From: a virus
Strand: one strand, 5' to 3'
DNA: 20,195 nt
IMG/VR virus record: IMGVR_UViG_3300011113_000471
Coordinates: 1-20,195 of that record
Part shown: one piece after another, positions 6,806-13,300 of the stretch
Layout: each line of letters opens with the position of its first letter
Position numbering within the stretch: the stretch's first letter is position 1
Translations under genes and position numbers: made by a program
Notes under the pieces: generated by a model
Told to the model about the DNA's origin: nothing
The model's input: only the letters and a program-made list of their open reading frames with translations
The model's database searches: none

Positions 6806-7048
6806 ATGAAAACCACATACACCCCCGGTCCATGGAATCTGACATACGATGCACATGATGCGGTAATCCATAACGTCGTCACGATTGCGAGCGTTTGCCG
6901 CGACGCGCCTCAATGGAAAGCCAATGCCCACCTAATTTACTCCGCGCCTGAGCTACTGTCCGCCCTAGAGCGCCTGGTTCACCCTATGGCCGACGACGAG
7001 GATTTAGACTACGCGCGCGAAATCATTGCGAAGGCTAAAGGTAATTGA
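6806..7048 (+). CDS. Conserved phage protein of the 'TPGPW...SAPELLSALE' type
   Basis: The protein is 80 residues from the ATG at 6806. The longer frame from 6563 is antisense-like and rejected. It begins TTYTPGPWNLTYDAHDA, continues with a short strand pair, and has the block NAHLIYSAPELLSALERLV, then DYAREIIAKAKG. Proteins of this pattern (TPGPW at the start, N-A-x-L-I-x-x-A-P-x-L-L in the middle, A-I-A-K-A at the end) are very common in phages of many hosts and have no known function. The family recognition is by pattern memory and is fairly secure. Confidence 0.75.
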   Translation: MKTTYTPGPWNLTYDAHDAVIHNVVTIASVCRDAPQWKANAHLIYSAPELLSALERLVHPMADDEDLDYAREIIAKAKGN

Positions 7049-7082
7049 GTAAAACTCCCACGCGCGCCTAAACCAACGAATC

Positions 7083-7460
7083 ATGCATCCACTCCTCCTC
7101 TCCGCCCTGATTCAGATTGAGTCAGGCGGCAATGACCAAGCCCGTGGCCGTCACGGCGAACTCGGCGCGCTTCAAATCAAACCGATCCTGGTCCGCGACG
7201 TAAACCGCATCATGGGGACGCATTACGCGCACCAACAAGTCACCAATCGCGCAATCTCAACCTTCATTGCCACCGCCTATCTGAGCCACTACGGCAAGAA
7301 TCTATCGGACGAATCTCTCGCGCGCATCTGGCAGGGAGGTCCGAATGGTCCTCGGAAATCCTCCACGCGCGCCTACGCCCGACGTGTCATGCGCCAGCTT
7401 CAATCGATGGACGACGCGAACCGTCTATCTACCGAAACCCACCATTTCACCGCCCGTTGA
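7083..7460 (+). CDS. Lysozyme-like / lytic transglycosylase-like protein
   Basis: The protein is 125 residues. The opening LLSALIQIESGGNDQARG contains the E-S-G-G signature, with the probable catalytic Glu at residue 13. GELGALQIKP is the second transglycosylase motif. YLSHYGKNLSDESLARIWQGGPNG is the third block, typical of short phage proteins of the lysozyme superfamily. It would cleave peptidoglycan. There is no signal peptide or membrane segment, so export would need a holin or a virion context. Its place in the early operon, away from any recognised lysis cassette, is unusual. An alternative is a virion-associated muramidase expressed from this block. Confidence 0.75.
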   Translation: MHPLLLSALIQIESGGNDQARGRHGELGALQIKPILVRDVNRIMGTHYAHQQVTNRAISTFIATAYLSHYGKNLSDESLARIWQGGPNGPRKSSTRAYARRVMRQLQSMDDANRLSTETHHFTAR

Positions 7461-7474
7461 AACCCCGATAACCA

Positions 7475-7720
7475 ATGAAACTAACCATAAGCAGCAAGAC
7501 AAACGCCCAAACGATCATCGACCTGTTCAATGCCATCATTACGGGCGAAACCGAGGAGCATGGAGCAACACCCATGAGCATCTACGACGACGACAAGCAC
7601 ATTTGCAGCATCGTCGCGGCCAACGGCGAGCAGATCCTGGAACTCATCATCGAGCGAGAACCTGGCGACAGGATTTGTCCCGCGTTTGAGGGAAACCCCG
7701 ACGAGGAGAAACTGCCGTGA
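7475..7720 (+). CDS. Small hypothetical protein
   Basis: The protein is 81 residues. It has an alpha/beta look: TISSKTNAQTIIDLFNAIITG, then acidic strands SIYDDDKHICSIVAANGEQ and ILELIIE. The C-terminus is acidic. No family is recognised. It is the first of five genes joined by 4-nt overlaps (7475-8772), so it is probably translated with them. The start has no SD. Confidence 0.6.
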   Translation: MKLTISSKTNAQTIIDLFNAIITGETEEHGATPMSIYDDDKHICSIVAANGEQILELIIEREPGDRICPAFEGNPDEEKLP

Positions 7721-8016
7721 GCGATTGCCAAAGTTTTTCCAGCGCGGAACTGGAGGTGCGGAAAACGAGTCTCAAGGAACTCATCGCGCGCCTTGAGCAT
7801 CTGTCCACTCTAGCGGAGTCGCCGATCCTGCTCGAAGCATCCATTCGCCTTGATCAGGTGTCGGACGCTCTTATCAACCTTGAGCATGCTCTCTTTTACG
7901 TCCGCATGTATCGGTCAGCCGATAATACAGGCGACGGAGAGCGGCGCCGCCAGCAACTCATTGACGACTCGGAAGCCATCATCAACCTGATTCGTGATGG
8001 AGGATTGTATCCATGA
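7717..8016 (+). CDS. Hypothetical helical protein
   Basis: The protein is 99 residues from a GTG overlapping the previous stop (GTGA). GAGGAG ends 9 nt upstream, so this start has a real SD, unlike the genes at the front of the operon. The protein is all-helical with heptad-like Leu spacing (ELEVRKTSLKELIARLEHLS, then IRLDQVSDALINLEHAL), suggesting a helical bundle or oligomer. Function is unknown. Confidence 0.6.
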   Translation: MSDCQSFSSAELEVRKTSLKELIARLEHLSTLAESPILLEASIRLDQVSDALINLEHALFYVRMYRSADNTGDGERRRQQLIDDSEAIINLIRDGGLYP

Positions 8017-8255
8017 GGAATGACCCAGCATCATACCTGAGCGGCACGGAACTCCGCGTGTGCCAGCTAATCGCCGAGCGACAGATGCGTGGCATTGCGA
8101 AGTACGGGACGACCGTGAGCGACAATCCGCTTCCCCTCCGCGCGTGGCTGAGGCATGCGCTGGAGGAGACGTTGGACAACGCCATCTATCTCCAGCGGGC
8201 GATTGAGCAGCTAGAGCGCAATGGATTGGTCAGCGAGGAGGAGGTTGGCCAATGA
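8013..8255 (+). CDS. Conserved small phage protein, MazG-like pattern
   Basis: The protein is 80 residues. The block RQMRGIAKYGTTVSDNPLPL, then WLRHALEETLDNAIYLQRAI, is a pattern seen in many phage proteins. It resembles the all-alpha NTP pyrophosphohydrolase (MazG) fold, with the E-E-x-x-D helix (HALEETLDNAIYL). If so it could act on nucleotides, but the protein is short and the resemblance is from memory. It starts with ATGA overlapping the previous stop and has GGAGG upstream. Confidence 0.55.
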   Translation: MRNDPASYLSGTELRVCQLIAERQMRGIAKYGTTVSDNPLPLRAWLRHALEETLDNAIYLQRAIEQLERNGLVSEEEVGQ

Positions 8256-8503
8256 GCCGCAATCTATTCGCCCCGCCCAAGTTCAAGGTGCAGGTCAGCG
8301 GCGCGATTGGCTGGAGCGACTTGAAGGAAAGGGTCGTGAGCTATCGAACCCTCGAATACCCCACGCGCAAGGAGGCTGAATCTGTCGCCAAGGAACTAAA
8401 CCCCGGCGAATTCACGCAGGGTCGGATTCGCGTTGTCCCGGTCGAAATGAGCGAGGACTACGATGTCTATCCAACGCCGGAGCGGACCAAAACTAACCCA
8501 TGA
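8252..8503 (+). CDS. Small hypothetical protein
   Basis: The protein is 83 residues. It is predominantly beta (FKVQVSGAIGWSDLKERVVSY, then GRIRVVPVEMSEDYDV) with one helix between (RKEAESVAKELNPG). It probably folds as a small alpha/beta domain. No family is recognised. Start ATGA overlaps the preceding stop and is preceded by GGAGG, 9 nt away. Its stop in turn overlaps the next start. Confidence 0.6.
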   Translation: MSRNLFAPPKFKVQVSGAIGWSDLKERVVSYRTLEYPTRKEAESVAKELNPGEFTQGRIRVVPVEMSEDYDVYPTPERTKTNP

Positions 8504-8772
8504 GAACAATCCGAGAACTCCTGTCCGACATCGACGATGAGCTTCTGCTCATGGACGGCTTCGATGACTGCATCATTGGGATATGCCATAGCTTCGGCGG
8601 CGAGCCGGTCGTCGCCTACGACTATGAGAAGGTTATCGCGCAGCTTCAAAGCCACGGCATGACCTACGAGGAAGCGGTCGAGTACCATGAGTTCAATCAG
8701 GCCGGAGCCTACGTTGGCGAACTAACCCCCGTCTTCATCGTCCGCATCGAAAATCCAAAATCCGCCGGATAA
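8500..8772 (+). CDS. Conserved phage protein ('GMTYEEAVEYHEFNQ' family)
   Basis: The protein is 90 residues. After an acidic helix it has FDDCIIGICHSFGGEPVVAYDYEK, then GMTYEEAVEYHEFNQAGAYVGE and TPVFI. This block recurs in phage proteins of many hosts and is a well-known conserved hypothetical family, found from memory. No catalytic role is established. It is the last gene of the early operon and is followed by the structured gene-free region. Confidence 0.75.
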   Translation: MRTIRELLSDIDDELLLMDGFDDCIIGICHSFGGEPVVAYDYEKVIAQLQSHGMTYEEAVEYHEFNQAGAYVGELTPVFIVRIENPKSAG

Positions 8773-8909
8773 CTTTTTATCCGACGAGAGGTAGGCCACC
8801 AACCCCATTCCGGCGCATCCAAAACCATGCCATCCAACCGATTCGATTCTAGCGCATCAAAACCCATGTCCGCTGTCATCACACCATCTCGCAATCAAAA
8901 CGCATCAGC

Positions 8910-8960
8910 GCGTCGTTTAGAGCGTTTGAGCGGCATTCGAACCGAGCAACTGAGCGACGC
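8910..8960 (+). ncRNA. First hairpin of a structured region
   Basis: GCGTCG (8910-8915) pairs with CGACGC (8955-8960). Inside, TTG/CAA and CGG/CCG (8926-8949) form a second short stem across a 2x2 internal loop. This is a weak-to-moderate fold on its own. It gains weight because two stronger hairpins follow directly. Confidence 0.35.
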
Positions 8961-8971
8961 ATCTTCTTCTT

Positions 8972-9039
8972 TTTCATCCCGAACGGTTGCGGCACCGCCC
9001 TCAAAGGCGGGGAGCAAGCATACCGTTTTCGGGATGAAA
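8972..9039 (+). ncRNA. Long 12-bp stem hairpin, possible antiterminator arm
   Basis: TTTCATCCCGAA (8972-8983) pairs perfectly with TTCGGGATGAAA (9028-9039). CGGT/ACCG (8984-8987 with 9022-9025) extends the stem past a TT bulge. Inside, CCGCC (8995-8999) pairs with GGCGG (9006-9010). The 3' arm includes ATGAAA, which is also needed by the next hairpin. Confidence 0.55.
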
Positions 9040-9079
9040 CCACCCCTCCTTGGGTTTTTAATCCCAAGGGGGGTTTCAT
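9034..9079 (+). terminator. Terminator-like hairpin ending the early operon
   Basis: CCTTGGG (9048-9054) pairs with CCCAAGG (9063-9069) around TTTTTAAT. The stem extends through CCCC/GGGG and, past bulges, to ATGAAA (9034-9039) with TTTCAT (9074-9079). TTTT follows at 9079-9082. It sits after the last early gene and shares its outer strand with the preceding hairpin. Confidence 0.55.
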
Positions 9080-9105
9080 TTTAGTGAAATAGATGGCGAG
9101 TGTAG

Positions 9106-9151
9106 CTAACCGTGGAAGAGTTGAATCTAACCGAGAAAATAGAAATCTAAC
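9106..9151 (+). repeat. Phased CTAAC repeats before a coiled-coil gene
   Basis: CTAAC starts at 9106, 9127 and 9147, that is 21 and 20 bp apart. The first two copies extend to CTAACCG. The array lies 25-70 bp before the ATG at 9176, where a regulator would bind. The factor is unknown. Confidence 0.4.
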
Positions 9152-9165
9152 TTCTGGGTCTTGAC

Positions 9166-9170
9166 AGGAG
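9166..9170 (+). promoter_or_regulatory. Ribosome binding site that fixes the start at 9176
   Basis: AGGAG at 9166-9170 ends 5 nt before the ATG at 9176, a normal SD arrangement. A TTG at 9161 would lie upstream of the SD itself and is rejected. This SD contrasts with the SD-less starts of the first early genes. Confidence 0.6.
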
Positions 9171-9175
9171 TTGGT

Positions 9176-9706
9176 ATGAACCGCAGACTAGAGTTCGTTA
9201 TGAGCTATTTACCTTCAGGAAAAACCCCTCGAACCATGTTCAGTCAGATGCCCCCGAAGCGGCATGACCTGGACCCGAGCAAGTCGGAAGTTCTGGCCTA
9301 CATCGGCCAGGAGATGGGCTGCGACTTGGCGGCGGCGATACGGGCCTTCAATTCGATGCGGCATCCCAAGTGTCGGGTGCTGGTGTTCGATAAGATTGAG
9401 CGGCAGTGGAAGGGATGCGAGTTTCGGCCAGCCGACGCTGAGACAAGCGAGCTGTCGATCATCCGTGAGCATCGCGCTTTTGAGCGGCAGTTGGCCGTTT
9501 TGAAGTCAACCGTGCGCCGGTTGCAAGATGATGTTGAATGCCTCAAGCGGAAGACTGCAAAGCGAACCAAGGGCAAAAAGGGCGATGACAGGAAGGCCGA
9601 TGAACCGCATGAGGAGCCGCCCGCTGAGGGTCAGCCAACGGAACCAGACCGACCATCACTGTCTGAGGAGTTTGCCAAGTTGTTCCCTGAATTAGCCGAC
9701 AAATAA
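9176..9706 (+). CDS. Hypothetical coiled-coil protein
   Basis: The protein is 176 residues from the ATG at 9176, placed by AGGAG. The N-terminal half is a small globular part (SEVLAYIGQEMGCDLAAAIR, then CRVLVFDKIERQWKG). Residues about 100-130 are a heptad coiled coil (AFERQLAVLKSTVRRLQDDV). A Lys-rich then acidic Pro/Glu linker leads to a final helix (LSEEFAKLFPELADK). The linker suggests a flexible scaffold or partner-binding protein. No family is recognised. It is followed after 9 nt by another coiled-coil gene. Confidence 0.65.
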   Translation: MNRRLEFVMSYLPSGKTPRTMFSQMPPKRHDLDPSKSEVLAYIGQEMGCDLAAAIRAFNSMRHPKCRVLVFDKIERQWKGCEFRPADAETSELSIIREHRAFERQLAVLKSTVRRLQDDVECLKRKTAKRTKGKKGDDRKADEPHEEPPAEGQPTEPDRPSLSEEFAKLFPELADK

Positions 9707-9715
9707 CTGATTACC

Positions 9716-10165
9716 ATGGAAACCGATAAATCGTCCGTGTTGAAAGACCAGTTGGAAAAAGCCGCCACGATGTTCAAGCGAATATCTGAAAGCGTTGATA
9801 GAATTGAAAAAACCTTGAAGGAGCATGAACGCAAGATCAATGAAGCGTTGAAGCGTTCATCCTGCCAGGACGATGACGACGATGACTCTTGGGAAGGCTT
9901 CGGCCCGAAACCTGAGCGTCAGCCGTTCAATCCGAACGCCGAAACGTACACCCTGGTACTTCATCACGGCCCGTACACGATCCGCCGCGACGACGGTGAA
10001 TCCGACAAGGAATGGCAACGCCGCAAGGACCATCTCATGGACCAGCGCGTGACGTTCCTCAACGGCAGCGGCGTGAACGGAACACCGGAGCAGGTGGCCC
10101 ACCTTCAGAGGATCGAAGAACGCCTCGGTCGAAAAATTTTCAAATATCCTCTTGCAACGACTTAA
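9716..10165 (+). CDS. Hypothetical coiled-coil protein with acidic linker
   Basis: The protein is 149 residues. Residues 1-47 form a coiled coil (VLKDQLEKAATMFKRISESV, then RIEKTLKEHERKINEALKRS). A run of six Asp and a Trp follow (DDDDDDSWEGF), then a compact C-terminal domain with YTLVLHHGPYTIRRDD and a basic helix. The pairing with the previous gene and the similar design (coil plus charged linker) suggest they act together. Function is unknown. Confidence 0.65.
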   Translation: METDKSSVLKDQLEKAATMFKRISESVDRIEKTLKEHERKINEALKRSSCQDDDDDDSWEGFGPKPERQPFNPNAETYTLVLHHGPYTIRRDDGESDKEWQRRKDHLMDQRVTFLNGSGVNGTPEQVAHLQRIEERLGRKIFKYPLATT

Positions 10166-10195
10166 GACGACTGCTAACGTGTCGCAACAATTTTA

Positions 10196-10276
10196 ACAGC
10201 GTTCAGGACTAGAGCGCGGAGAGAGTCCGCGACGGGGATTTTGGATTTTCACCCTGATTGAACACTTGAACGCTGT
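10196..10276. repeat. 10-bp inverted repeat enclosing a hairpin, before the HTH gene
   Basis: ACAGCGTTCA (10196-10205) and TGAACGCTGT (10267-10276) are perfect inverted copies 61 bp apart. Between them CGCGGA (10215-10220) pairs with TCCGCG (10226-10231). TTGAAC also occurs twice as direct repeats at 10258 and 10266. The whole set fills most of the 125-bp spacer upstream of an excisionase-like gene. An operator, replication origin or recombination site are options. Confidence 0.5.
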
Positions 10277-10290
10277 CGATTTTCTAACCA

Positions 10291-10554
10291 ATGACCCAGT
10301 GCTTTACATCCGCCGAAGCCGCCGACCGCTTGAGGATCTGCAAGGAGACACTCCTTCGAATGGTCCGTGTGGAGGGCGTTCCCCATCGGCGAGTGGGTCG
10401 GAAGGTGCTTTTTACGGAGAGTGATTTGGCCGCGATTCTTGAATCGAAGAGCATGCGCGGTGAGGTCAATCCGTTCGCAAGGAAACCAAAACAAGTAGTA
10501 TCGGAGAACACAAACAATGAGCAGCAACAACACATTGACGGTAGTCGCGCCTAA
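10291..10554 (+). CDS. Excisionase/MerR-type helix-turn-helix protein
   Basis: The protein is 87 residues. Residues about 4-52 have the winged HTH of the excisionase/MerR group: FTSAEAADRLRICKETLLRM, then GVPHRRVGRKVLFTESDLAAIL. The final 30 residues are basic and polar. Such proteins bind DNA to steer recombination or repress early promoters. It directly follows the inverted repeat at 10196-10276, which could be its site. No integrase is visible, so a regulatory or replication-control role is as likely as excision. Its 3' end overlaps the RecT-like gene by 38 nt in another frame. Confidence 0.75.
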   Translation: MTQCFTSAEAADRLRICKETLLRMVRVEGVPHRRVGRKVLFTESDLAAILESKSMRGEVNPFARKPKQVVSENTNNEQQQHIDGSRA

Positions 10555-11344
10555 CCAGCCTCAATCGCTGGAACAGCCGCAATCAGGGGCAGAGTTCTAT
10601 TCCCAGGCATGCACGTCGCTCGACGCCGTGAAGCAGCTTGGCGAGTGGATGGCCCACTCTGGACTCTTTGGTCTGACCAAGCCGGAGCAAGGATTCGTTC
10701 TGGCTCTTGAGTGCATCGCCAGTCGCCAAACTCCGCTGACGTGGAAGAAGAGCAACCACGTCATCAATGGCCAGATCGCCATGAAGTCCGAGGCGATGCT
10801 GTCCGGGTTGATGGATGCGGGTTGGGAAATTGATTGGGTGCAGTTTGACGCTCAGGCCGCAATCGCTGATTTCTCGAAGGGTCAAAAGAAGGTTCGCATC
10901 TCGTTCACGGCTGAAGACGCGAAGCTGGCCGGACTGCTTCCCGCGAAACCCGGCAGCGGATGGCAGAAGTTCCCGGCGGCGATGATGCGAGCGCGTCTGG
11001 TGAGCCTCGCCACTAGGATGCTCGACCCTCGTATTACCCAAGGTCGATATTGCGTGGAAGAAGTCGCTGATTTCTCCGCCACCACATCGACACCCACCGC
11101 CACGACTCAAACGCGCCAGACGGTCAATGTGACGCCGGAATCGACCTTCTCATTGACGGACAAGCTGGAGCAGATTCTCGAACCGCACAGCGACATCGCC
11201 AATGCGTTCCTGCTCTCGAAGAACTTGATCAAGGAAGGTCAGAACTTCCGCGATGTCAGCACCAAGGTGGCCAACATGATCGTGTCCGATCCTGACAGCT
11301 TCCTCATTAAGGCCAAAGCGTTCTCCAGCCCGACAATCGAATGA
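10517..11344 (+). CDS. RecT-like single-strand annealing protein
   Basis: The protein is 275 residues. The block GFVLALECIASRQTPLTWKK, then VINGQIAMKSEAMLSGLMDAGW, KKVRISFTAEDAKLAG and WQKFPAAMMRARLVSLATRM, then DPRITQGRYCVEEVAD, follows the order of phage RecT-type annealing proteins. These promote strand annealing at resected ends. The C-terminal 80 residues are Thr-rich then helical. The next gene overlaps by 4 nt and is a RecE-like exonuclease, which matches the usual recombinase pair. The family call is by pattern and context. Conventional RecT sequences are diverse. Confidence 0.65.
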   Translation: MSSNNTLTVVAPNQPQSLEQPQSGAEFYSQACTSLDAVKQLGEWMAHSGLFGLTKPEQGFVLALECIASRQTPLTWKKSNHVINGQIAMKSEAMLSGLMDAGWEIDWVQFDAQAAIADFSKGQKKVRISFTAEDAKLAGLLPAKPGSGWQKFPAAMMRARLVSLATRMLDPRITQGRYCVEEVADFSATTSTPTATTQTRQTVNVTPESTFSLTDKLEQILEPHSDIANAFLLSKNLIKEGQNFRDVSTKVANMIVSDPDSFLIKAKAFSSPTIE

Positions 11345-12135
11345 GCATTCAAAACCGACACATCAACTGGGACATGCCAGCCGAGAAGTATCACGCCGTT
11401 GATGCTCTCTCCAAAAGCATGATGTCCAAGATCCTCAAGTCACCGGCGCACTACAAAGCTGCGCTGGAGGAACACCAGGAACCGAGCAAGGCGATGCAGC
11501 TTGGCACTGCGATTCACACCGCTGTTCTTGAGCCGCATCTGTACTCACAGGTCGTCGCCGTGATTCCGCCTGACATCGACGGTCGGACCAAGGAGGGCAA
11601 AGCGTGGAAGGAGCAGCACAAGTCACGCATCCATCTCGCTCATGCCGAGGACATCGATGTTCAGGGAGTGGCCAACTCTGTTCGTCGCCATCCGTTCTGG
11701 GACATCATCCACCTCAACCACAAGATTGAGGCGAGCGTGTTCGCCGAGGACATTGAAACCGGCATTCCGCTCAAAGCGCGTCCCGATCTGTGGGTCGAGG
11801 ATCATACCTTGGTGGACGTTAAGACCACCGATGACGCTTCTCCCGAAGCGTTCAGCCGCACCATCACCTCGTTCGGCTACCACATTCAGGCCGCGCATTA
11901 TCTGGCGATGACTGAGGCTGAGAACTTCATCTTTGTCGCCGTCGAACGCAAAGCTCCGTACGCGGTTGGAATCTACAAGCTGGATGCAGAATGGCTTCTG
12001 GCTGGAGAGAACCTGCGGCGGAAAGCCATCTCGACGCTGCACGAGTGCCGCGCACTGGACAGTTGGCCAGCCTATCCGACTACGACCATTACCCTTTCAT
12101 GCCCAAAGTGGGTCTTGAATAAGTCAGAAGCATAA
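11341..12135 (+). CDS. RecE-like exonuclease, PD-(D/E)XK fold
   Basis: The protein is 264 residues and starts ATGA on the stop of the RecT-like gene. Visible motifs in order: SKSMMSKILKSPAHYKA (N-terminal helices), MQLGTAIHTAVLEP with H59, KARPDLWVEDHTLVDVKTTD with D149, D159 and K161 as the metal and catalytic residues, and FGYHIQAAHYLAM with Q183. This arrangement matches the exodeoxyribonuclease VIII (DUF3799) group, which resects double-stranded DNA to give 3' tails. It is the partner of the preceding annealing protein. The catalytic set looks complete. Confidence 0.85.
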   Translation: MSIQNRHINWDMPAEKYHAVDALSKSMMSKILKSPAHYKAALEEHQEPSKAMQLGTAIHTAVLEPHLYSQVVAVIPPDIDGRTKEGKAWKEQHKSRIHLAHAEDIDVQGVANSVRRHPFWDIIHLNHKIEASVFAEDIETGIPLKARPDLWVEDHTLVDVKTTDDASPEAFSRTITSFGYHIQAAHYLAMTEAENFIFVAVERKAPYAVGIYKLDAEWLLAGENLRRKAISTLHECRALDSWPAYPTTTITLSCPKWVLNKSEA

Positions 12136-12159
12136 AACCAGAATCGAAACCTACATAAT

Positions 12160-12582
12160 ATGTTCAAAGTTAACCGCAAGGACGCTGGAGGCAGTTACAT
12201 CAATGCCGAAGGCGAGTACACCGTCACCGTGATGAAGGTCGAGGAAACGCTCGACGCGAAGGGCCGTGAGGTCTGCAAGGTGACGTTCGCAACCGACGAT
12301 GGAGCGAGCATCGCAGACCGTTTCATTAACCAGGAGAATGTCTGGTTCCGTGTGAACCAGCTTGTCGCCGCCACCAACCACAACGTGCCGGATGGCACCG
12401 AGGTGGACTTTCTTGGAGTCAAAGGCAGCTACGCGAACTTCCTCCGGGGAATGATCGGTCTTGAGCTGGCCATTGTTGTCCGTGCTGAGGAGTACGAATC
12501 CAATGGCGAGAAGAAGAAGGCCTATCGCATCAAGACGATGAAGGCCATTGCCACGACAGAGGCGGAAGAAAAGCCGTTCTAA
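12160..12582 (+). CDS. DUF669-like recombination or ssDNA-binding protein
   Basis: The protein is 140 residues. It opens FKVNRKDAGGSYINAEGEYTV with a beta-rich middle (VCKVTFATDDGASIADRFI) and a short charged C-terminus (EAEEKPF). This is the pattern of the DUF669 family, which in phage recombination operons is regarded as an OB-fold-like single-strand DNA-binding partner. It follows the RecE-like gene by 24 nt. A canonical SSB lies at 17066, so it is probably not the only single-strand binder. Confidence 0.65.
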   Translation: MFKVNRKDAGGSYINAEGEYTVTVMKVEETLDAKGREVCKVTFATDDGASIADRFINQENVWFRVNQLVAATNHNVPDGTEVDFLGVKGSYANFLRGMIGLELAIVVRAEEYESNGEKKKAYRIKTMKAIATTEAEEKPF

Positions 12583-12652
12583 CCCAAACTCACGGAGGGG
12601 AGCGCATTCCGCGATAACGCTCGATCAATCCTAACGCATCCAATTCGCATCC

Positions 12653-13300
12653 ATGAGAGTCAAACTTGTAGCTATCACCAAACCCCTTGTCGGCGACGGT
12701 AACCTGACCGCATCCGACTTCATCACGTTCGCCGCCCGCGTCAGCAATCCATCGAACCAGATGAGCTTGCTCACCGCTCCGAAGTTACTGGCCTACTGCA
12801 TCAAGCACGGCCATTGGAGCATCTTCGAACAGGCGAGCATGACCGTTGAGATTCAGACCAGCCGCGCTATCTCCGCCCAGATCCTGCGCCATCGCAGTTT
12901 CTGCTTTCAGGAGTTCAGTCAGCGTTATGCGCCGAGCGATGCGGCGGAGCCGGTCGAGCTTCGTACGCAGGACCGAGCCAATCGCCAAGGAAGCGGCGAA
13001 ACATTTCCTCAGGAGTGGGCCAATGAAGTTGTTGCCAAGTCAGTCGATCTGGCGTTCAGAACCTATCGTACGCTGCTGAACGAGGGCGTGAGCCGCGAGA
13101 CGGCGCGAATGGTTCTGCCGCTCTGTACGCAGACGACGTTGTACATGACCGGCAACATCCGCTCATGGATTCACTACTTCGACCAGCGGTGTGCCAAGGG
13201 GACGCAGAAGGAGCATCGAGACATCGCCACAGCCATCCGCGATACGATCTTCGCCAAGGAATTCTCCGTCATCCATCAAGCTATCGAGGAGTCGAAATGA
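12653..13300 (+). CDS. thyX: Flavin-dependent thymidylate synthase
   Basis: The protein is 215 residues. It carries the ThyX signature RHR-x7-S at R79, H80, R81 and S89 (QILRHRSFCFQEFSQRYAP), preceded by HWSIFEQASMTVEI and followed by LPLCTQTTLYMTGNIRSWIH and QKEHRDIATAI. ThyX makes dTMP from dUMP with reduced flavin and methylenetetrahydrofolate. Phages carry it to supply thymidylate for replication. The ATG follows CATCC with no SD. The next gene overlaps by 4 nt. No key residue appears missing. Confidence 0.95.
   Translation: MRVKLVAITKPLVGDGNLTASDFITFAARVSNPSNQMSLLTAPKLLAYCIKHGHWSIFEQASMTVEIQTSRAISAQILRHRSFCFQEFSQRYAPSDAAEPVELRTQDRANRQGSGETFPQEWANEVVAKSVDLAFRTYRTLLNEGVSRETARMVLPLCTQTTLYMTGNIRSWIHYFDQRCAKGTQKEHRDIATAIRDTIFAKEFSVIHQAIEESK

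Larger units (their letters stand above)
8773..9175 (+). other. Gene-free region with RNA structure
   Basis: This 403-bp stretch has no convincing gene. A rightward frame (8827-9084) runs straight through two hairpins and is Ser/Arg-rich, so it is rejected. It contains hairpins at 8910-8960, 8972-9039 and 9034-9079, and the phased CTAAC repeats at 9106-9151. The 10-mer GTAGGCCACC at 8791-8800 also occurs at 6171-6180, again between genes. Confidence 0.6.

Noticed and set aside
6171-8800. 10-mer GTAGGCCACC in two intergenic spacers
   Set aside because: Repeated 10-mers are expected by chance in 20 kb and the flanks do not match, so no element is claimed.
8890-8960. tRNA-like stem arrangement
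   Set aside because: The stems do not form a cloverleaf, there is no acceptor end or T-loop consensus, so only a generic hairpin is recorded.
8827-9084. 85-residue rightward frame
   Set aside because: Ser/Arg-rich, crosses both strong hairpins and lacks an SD. The CATCAAAACCC before its internal ATG at 8866 was not enough to accept it.
10583-11110. 175-residue leftward frame
   Set aside because: Antisense of the RecT-like gene with high Arg/His/Gly content and no motif.
12594-12622. GGAGGGG and small hairpin before thyX
   Set aside because: The SD-like run is over 50 nt from the ATG and the 5-bp stem is weak, so neither is called as a functional site.
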